DNA of 64,000 nt from Buxus sempervirens (Eukaryota; Streptophyta; Magnoliopsida; Buxales; Buxaceae), in NCBI GenBank assembly GCA_947561395.2, contig OX387191.1, positions 40,179,439 to 40,243,438 on the forward strand, written 5' to 3'. Made by a program: the position numbers and the translations under genes. Of this stretch, positions 58,528 to 64,000 are shown piece after piece (the stretch's first letter is position 1; each line of letters begins with the position of its first letter). Below the pieces are notes generated by a model. It worked only from the letters and a program-made list of their open reading frames with translations. It did no database searches and was not told the DNA's origin.

Positions 58528-61049
58528 ACTGCCAAGGAGAACCCTAGAAGAAATGGAGGCAAGGCTGAGAAAAGTGTTCACACTGCTCCCCTACACACCA
58601 GCTAAGTTGCTACCCACACTGTTGAAAGGAGGGTATTTGCAGCTAAAGCTGCCAAATCCTAGAATAGTCATTGGTACAAATTACAATCCGAGTGAATAGT
58701 ATGAGTACCACTCGGGGCACCAGGGCATAGTACCAACTGAAGCTGGGACTTAAGGCACGACATCCAAGATCTAATCGATCAGAAGCGCCTTACAGTCAAT
58801 CCCCCAACACCACCTACACCAGCTCTAGCCACTGGCATTACAATTAATCCTCTTCCTGACCACTCCAAGGCCTCCACTAGCAAGGCCATAAACCATGTAA
58901 GCAATAGCAGCAAGAGCATTGCACAGTTTGATCCATCAGTCTTAATCGGACAACCAGGGCTGATAGTGAGGATACACCTCGAGACAGGGGTAGAATGGTA
59001 GGAGGTAAATGCCATTGAAGAGGAAGAAAGCGTAACGAACCCTCCACATCTCCCTCGGGTGTGTTTCCACCCTGAGACCATCACATAATCCCTCCTTCCC
59101 TCACCCACTGCGGATCCTAATCCGTACACTATCCCTTTTCGACCACCATATATCCCAGTAAGGGCAGACACCATTAACCCTTTCGCCATGAAGGACCTCC
59201 TTGTACCCAACCCCACTATCATTCCACTTGAACCACCCACTCTAAACCTTTCACGGCTAAACCTCGAACCACCAACATGTGAGACATGAGAAAATCACCG
59301 GAATGATCATCCCTCCATCAACACACGGGCTCAACGCAAAAATTGGGAGAGTCGCCACCATTCATGATTTTGGGGTGAGAATGGACACCAAATGATTCAA
59401 AAATAAGCAAAAAGAGACAAAAGAAACATTCTAGGGTAAAAATAACCCTACTTGAAAATCAAATCCAGAGATGGGTAAGGGGATTAGATTATGAACGGGG
59501 GAAGGTGTTAGGCACCCCCATTCATCCATACGAAGTGGTTGCCAAGTGTATGTTCATGGAAAAATAAGAAAGCTTGCTAAAATCATAGAAAACCTTGAAA
59601 AAGGACCAATGTATGATATTTCCACATGAAGATCTAAATGGATTCTAGATCCTCTCTTATATCAATATCATTTCTGGAATATCTCAAAAAATGGAAATCA
59701 AAGCACAAGTTGCTCAAAAACCAAGTTGAATCAAATCCGGAAAATTTGGTAAAAAGTATGCCATTTGTCTTGAAATCATTCAAATACAATTTTAAATCAA
59801 ATCAAACCAAATCCATTTGAAAGATTATGCAAAATTTCACTTCATTCCGATAAAAATCCTAGGAGTTATGTTCCTTTGAAGTTGCTGCTGGGGATTTTTA
59901 AAAGTGATAAGTGGGCAACTTTGGGAAATTGCATAGAAAAATCCACTTCATAAAAATCCACGAAACTTGGTGTGATTGAAGTCTGTAGGGCCATCTTTCA
60001 AAAGAAACTAGCCTCATACAAAAATCCCTTCGGATGTGCCTTGGGTGGTCTCCCGAACAGGCCCCGAAGATCACAAATTTACCCAGAAAAGTACAGATGA
60101 ACAGTTCTGAGTAAATCGGCTACCAATAATTCGAATGTAATCCAAAAATTATGAAACCAAATGGATTTAAAAATAGACTCATAAAGGAATACTCAGAAAC
60201 AAAAATCACTCAAATCGGACTTAAAACGAACACATGGCGCTCCGTCGAAGTGACAAGTTCTGTATTTGAACCTGAACTGTCCACTTAACTTCGACAGAGA
60301 GGTGTCAAAAATCCGTTTGATGGAACTTTATGAAATTTGGTGGACATAAACTAGACAGCCTCACCTTTCCCATGGTTCTGGAATCGCTCCAAAATTCATC
60401 CAGACGATGAAGTTATGAGCGTCCTAAGGAAGGGTACAGGTGCTGTCCAGTTAGGCCCTTTTTGAAGAAAACCAAATCCGAAAAAGTGATAAAGTGTGTG
60501 AGATTCGTGTGAGATGAATCCAAAACTTTTGAAAATCACTTGAAAACACTCCAGAATTGATTGAGGCCATTTATTTGAGATTTATCACAATAAATGTAAT
60601 AAACCCCAAATATGAGCCTATCCCGCCAAAAGAGTGTAATATGTGTGCAAGAGTGAAAAAGCAAGCAAGATTAATACAACAACATATCATGCATATAGAT
60701 TCAACAAGATAGGTTCTAGCATAGCCTAGGGTTCCGTTCCATTATCGTTTCCCTCTGTTCTCTCTTCCCGTTAAACACGGTTCTTCGAGATAATCAAGGG
60801 TACTTTGATTATAGAACGGTCTTCAATCATTCAAAAGTCTTATGCTACATGGGTTCTAGCACTAGGGTCAATCCCCAGTCTCGTTTCTCCTAGATCCGCC
60901 TTCACGTTTTACGGCTAGGGGAGTCTTGAGATACTTTGAGCCGAGGAAGGATTTCCACACACAAAAAGAGGCTTTATTCTACAGAAAGGTAGAAGAAGAG
61001 ATCTAGATCTAATAAATTAAATACAGAAAATAAATGAGGGTTGAGGCTT

Positions 61050-61154
61050 ACCTGGGGTTCTGGAAGCAATCCGGCAGCGGTTCCCTTCTTCACTCGGAGT
61101 TCTTCGATCTCCAAAAACTTGGTCCTTTGCTTGAAGAGGAGCCTCCTATTTATA
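61050..61154 (-). promoter_or_regulatory. LTR core promoter with leader exon and splice donor (L copy 2)
   Basis: TATAAATAGG (61145-61154, minus strand) is followed about 95 bp later by ACCCCAG|GTAAGCC with the GT at 61050-61051. Spacing and donor match L copy 1 at 5958-6061. Confidence 0.65.
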
Positions 61155-61309
61155 GGCAAAGGCTAAGGTTATTGGTAGACACAACTTAATGTCTAGAACC
61201 CCCCAACCTTAACCCTAGGGTTGTTTCCGAGATTTCCCCTCATTAAATGAGGGACATGATGGTAACAAGTGATTTCTCTCGGAAAACCCTAATTTTGAGC
61301 AAACTTAAT

Positions 61310-61451
61310 GTATCCGGTATATCAGACCGGATACACAAGGGCCTTAAGGTATCCGGTATATGATACCGGATACACTAAGCACTGCTTGTATCTGGTACTT
61401 GTTACTGGATACGAAAAGGCCTGCTTGTATCCAGCCTGAGTTACCGGATAC
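61310..61451 (-). repeat. Four-hairpin array, 39-bp period (L copy 2)
   Basis: Units start at 61310, 61349, 61388 and 61427. Loops ATATCAG, ATATGAT, ACTTGTT and CTGAGTT correspond in order to those of L copy 1. The arm core is CCGGT/ACCGG instead of CCGAC/GTCGG. Units 1 and 2 pair perfectly over 9 bp, unit 3 has two G-T pairs, and unit 4 has two mismatches. Confidence 0.95.
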
Positions 61452-61819
61452 AGGTAAAAATTCACTTTCTTCAATTTCTGTGTTGGCTTTCAAGGAGATA
61501 ATGATTTTTGATGATTGTTTGTGCAATTTGGGGTGTCTACACAACATACCATGCCACTGCGTCTCCCTATCCTATTCACTCAACTTACTATAACCTCACT
61601 TCCATTTACACCGAAGTAGAGGTCGATCGGATTACGCAATCTGGTCGATAAGTCAATTCCGACCCACCACTAGCACCCGAGGTAGAGTTGGAAGAAGAAA
61701 GAAAGAAAAGAGAAAAGGGGAAGGAAGTGGTTACTAAGAAGCTACAGACACAAGAAGGAAAGGGGAGGGCATCGGAAGAGGAGATCACAGAACTCCACGA
61801 CAAAATCTATGTGCTTGAA

Positions 61820-63214
61820 AACATGTTTAAACCATTCGGAGCTCAAAACATGTTCAAATAGTTCAAATACAGGTGTAGGAACTCATAAAATTAAGTTTTA
61901 TTAGGGAATTGTTTGGAACAATGATACTCAGTTAAAATCCACCTTAGTAAAATGTACCCAAAATCTCTATAAAAATCTATTTTAATTATCTGCTCATGCA
62001 AAATATCTCTAAACACTCTAATCTTAATGGTACATAGGTTTAAATTGAATAAAAACATTTTTGTAGTGGAAAACTAGGCTGGTTGGAAATTTGGGAAAAT
62101 TTTGTCTAGGGTGCTTGAGCAACGGTTCGGGCTTTCACTTTCTGGGTTTTGATCACTTTCGGGTGTTGAAATTTTAAAAATAAAAAAACAGGCGGGGTGC
62201 CCTTGATAGCGCTATCGAGCGCCCGATGAATCCACCTCTCGGAGCCTATGGGCACTCGAGCGGTGGTTCAAGTGGCCACTGAAAAATCTGTTTTTCTGAA
62301 ATTTCCGAAAAGTTGTGTAATTCCAAATAAATTTGAAAACTATTCATTCAATGCATCAAATCCATTCGAAATCAATTGAAATCATTGTATAAACATGCTA
62401 GGATAGTTTCGAACAATTAAAACTACATGTACTGTTCAAATGAGTCAAAATTATTCGGAGAAATCATGCTTGGACAGAAATTTATAGAAGCTGTAACTTA
62501 CACTAGACACTTCAAAAATCATCTATAATCCTGGGAATTGATCTCCATATCATCCTAAAATATTTCTAATCATCTCAGACATTTAAATTACTCATTTACA
62601 CTTCGAATCATTCACAAACAAATATGTAAATTCACGTATAATCACATTCAACAACTAATCAACGAAATTTCAGTTTATGCACGTTTGAAGGGACTACTTA
62701 ATTGTTGATAGCAGACTTAATCCACACCAAAAATCATCCAAGAGACCCCTCTCGCATTCCTACGAAGCAACAAAATTAGATCACACGAATTCCTTCCCTC
62801 TTCTCTTCCTTCTTCCAACGACCAACTTCCTTTTCTCTTCAAGCAAGGTTTTTTAGAAGATCAGTACCTTCCTCCTTCATATCCAATCGATTCTTTATCC
62901 AGCAAAGAGAAAAGAATCACAAGGAGAACAAAGTAAGGGAAAAAACGGCCACCTCCTTCCCTTTCTTTTTCTTTTTCCTCCTCCTTACGTGAAACACCCT
63001 TTTGTTTTTTATTTTAGGGTTTCCAGCAACTAAAATTCTAAAACTATCCCATAATTACCCTTCTCTCTTAATCCAATGGTTAACCCCTTTCCTTAAACCA
63101 ACACAACACACACACTGAACCATCCAACCGTTATGAGAAAGAGGTTTCTAAAAAAAACATTTCATTCTATTTTTTTTAACAAGTTTGTTTACTTATTAAA
63201 TATTTATCCATATC
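61820..63214 (-). mobile_element. LTR fragment related to family Z (copy 3)
   Basis: Minus-strand relative of the Z solo LTR. TTGAACATGTTTTGAG (about 61840, complement) matches 26520. A GC-rich stretch with cactcgagcgg lies at 62190-62280, and a pyrimidine-rich leader-like region at 62790-62990 (sense on the minus strand is purine-rich). It is cut at 63215 by L copy 3. The left boundary is approximate. No coding content. Confidence 0.5.
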
Positions 63215-64000
63215 TGTAGACACCCCAAATTGCACTACAAAATGAGAAAATAATGAAAACATTAATTGGAATTTAAAACAGGCCAAAAATGCATGAAAAT
63301 GAATAATTTAAGCCTTGCCCGTATTGTATCTCCGGGCTAAGCGCGCCCGAATTTTATATACGGGCACACAGCGCTTGTAATACATATACGAACACCTTTG
63401 GACCGTAAATCATTTACGGGCGCATCAGACTCGTGCGAGTTTTATTCTTCTCTCGATTTTTGAGCCTTATCTTTAGTCCAATATCCCTTTAAATGAGCGA
63501 ATTATATATGTTATTCGTACGAAATATCTTTGTGGATAAAGGATGGGTATTATCTTGTGTTTAACTCAAACTGAAACTCTATCTTGCCAAACCTTGGACC
63601 AACCATGCTCCTGTGTTTGCCTATAAATAGAGGGCCTCTCCTCAAGCAAAAGGACACGAAAATTTGAAGTCTAAGAAGCTCCAAGAGAAGAGAGGAATCC
63701 CTGCTGCTCTGTTTGCTCAATCCAGGTAAGTCCCTTTTCCTTTTTATTTTCTGTCTTCAATTCTAGATGTAATAGGATCTTCTCTATTGCTGTAGAATAA
63801 GGCCATCTTTTGTCTTGTATTCCTAAACTTGTCTCTAAGTACCTCAAGAGTCTCTCTAGCCGTAAAACGTGAAGAGAGAGCTAGGGAAAAGAGAACAGGT
63901 GGGTCCCTAGAATAGAACCCCATATCTGTTTTTCCTCTTTTTTTTAGAATAAAGCCTTTGATTGTGTTTGTGTACCCAAACCTATCTCCAAGTACCTCAA
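63215..64000 (+). mobile_element. LTR, family L copy 3 (runs off the window)
   Basis: Starts TGTAGACACCCCAAATTG in plus orientation, the opposite of copies 1 and 2. TATA box CTATAAATAG is at 63621-63630. The leader ends CCAG|GTAAGTCC with the GT at 63726-63727. A diverged hairpin row lies at 63317-63419. Whether it is solo or part of a longer element cannot be seen. Confidence 0.88.
63317..63419 (+). repeat. Hairpin row (L copy 3), about 28-bp period
   Basis: GCCCG..CGGGC (63317-63337), GCCCG..CGGGC (63345-63365) and the near-perfect palindrome CCGTAAAT/ATTTACGG (63403-63419) have centres at about 63327, 63355 and 63411. These are multiples of 28 bp apart, with a decayed unit expected near 63383. 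The arm core GCCCG/CGGGC is a third variant, and the period differs from the 39 bp of copies 1 and 2. Confidence 0.65.

Larger units (their letters stand above)
59278..61541 (-). mobile_element. Solo LTR, family L copy 2
   Basis: A 2264-bp LTR with the same termini as the left-hand LTR: minus strand TGTAGACACCCCAAATTG...TCTCACA. It is flanked by a perfect 5-bp duplication CAACA (59273-59277 and 61542-61546). It carries the hairpin array (61310-61451), TATA box (61145-61154) and splice donor (61050-61051). No internal sequence is present, so it arose by LTR-LTR recombination. Confidence 0.96.
58528..61800 (+). pseudogene. Tat-type gag fragment, split by a solo LTR
   Basis: Plus-strand gag remnant. 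RRTLEEMEARLRKVFTLLPY and KLLPTLLKGGYLQLKLPNP (58536-58660) lead into the Tat-type zinc-finger-like EYHSGHQG...DIQDLIDQK (58690-58790). A Pro-rich linker then runs to 59277. After the solo LTR (59278-61541) it continues with RITQSGR and a Glu/Lys-rich segment (61547-61800), as in the gag-protease junction of Tat elements. Stops near 58697 and 58749 and others show decay. Its pol is not in the window. Confidence 0.78.

Noticed and set aside
1-64000. tRNA, rRNA, CRISPR or bacterial-type features
   Set aside because: None seen by eye on either strand. The content is eukaryotic repeat DNA.

Overview
This window is nuclear DNA of a flowering plant. It has plant-type introns, long Ty3/gypsy and Copia retrotransposon remnants, Mutator-like and hAT-like DNA elements, and a plant-type 2-oxoglutarate-dependent dioxygenase. 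I cannot name the species. Nearly all of the window is nested, decayed transposable elements. The only gene that reads intact is a three-exon dioxygenase on the minus strand (50383-54102, 349 codons). A second host-derived item is a broken RabD2/Rab1 GTPase copy (12873-13503).

Layout. 1-6472 is the 5' half of a Tat-like Ty3/gypsy element on the minus strand: LTR (4244-6472), primer-binding site, a 3.1 kb leader with a 77-bp tandem array, and gag running off the left edge. 6640-8087 is a minus-strand Copia pol remnant, split by a non-autonomous Mutator-like element (8088-11941) with 0.6 kb inverted repeats and a 9-bp target duplication. 12-19.8 kb holds the Rab pseudogene and several LTR fragments. 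19.8-49.9 kb is dominated by one old Tat-lineage element ('element R', plus strand): gag, protease, RT, RNase H, a second RNase H and integrase. Downstream come two antisense open frames with plant mobile domain (PMD) features, then a polypurine tract and the 3' LTR. Element R has been hit by four solo LTRs: one of family Z in gag, and three of family X (33365-35204, 38049-41675, 45751-49157), each with a recognisable 5-bp duplication. 50.4-54.1 kb is the dioxygenase gene. 54.35-56.8 kb is a hAT-like inverted-repeat bracket containing a solo LTR related to element R. 57.3-64 kb is more LTR fragments and a Tat gag piece split by a solo LTR (59278-61541) with a perfect duplication.

The most unusual signal is a structural module shared by the leader of the first element, the family L LTRs and the family X LTRs. 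It is a row of hairpins, each with two 9-nt arms and a 7-nt loop, repeated at exactly 39-bp intervals. Between copies the loops are kept position by position, while the arm sequences change together so that pairing is preserved. These rows usually lie just upstream of the LTR TATA box. The same LTR families also share a short leader ending in a strong splice donor, and a primer-binding-site-like motif near the LTR 3' end. Family names L, X, Z, W and R are labels made for this window only.
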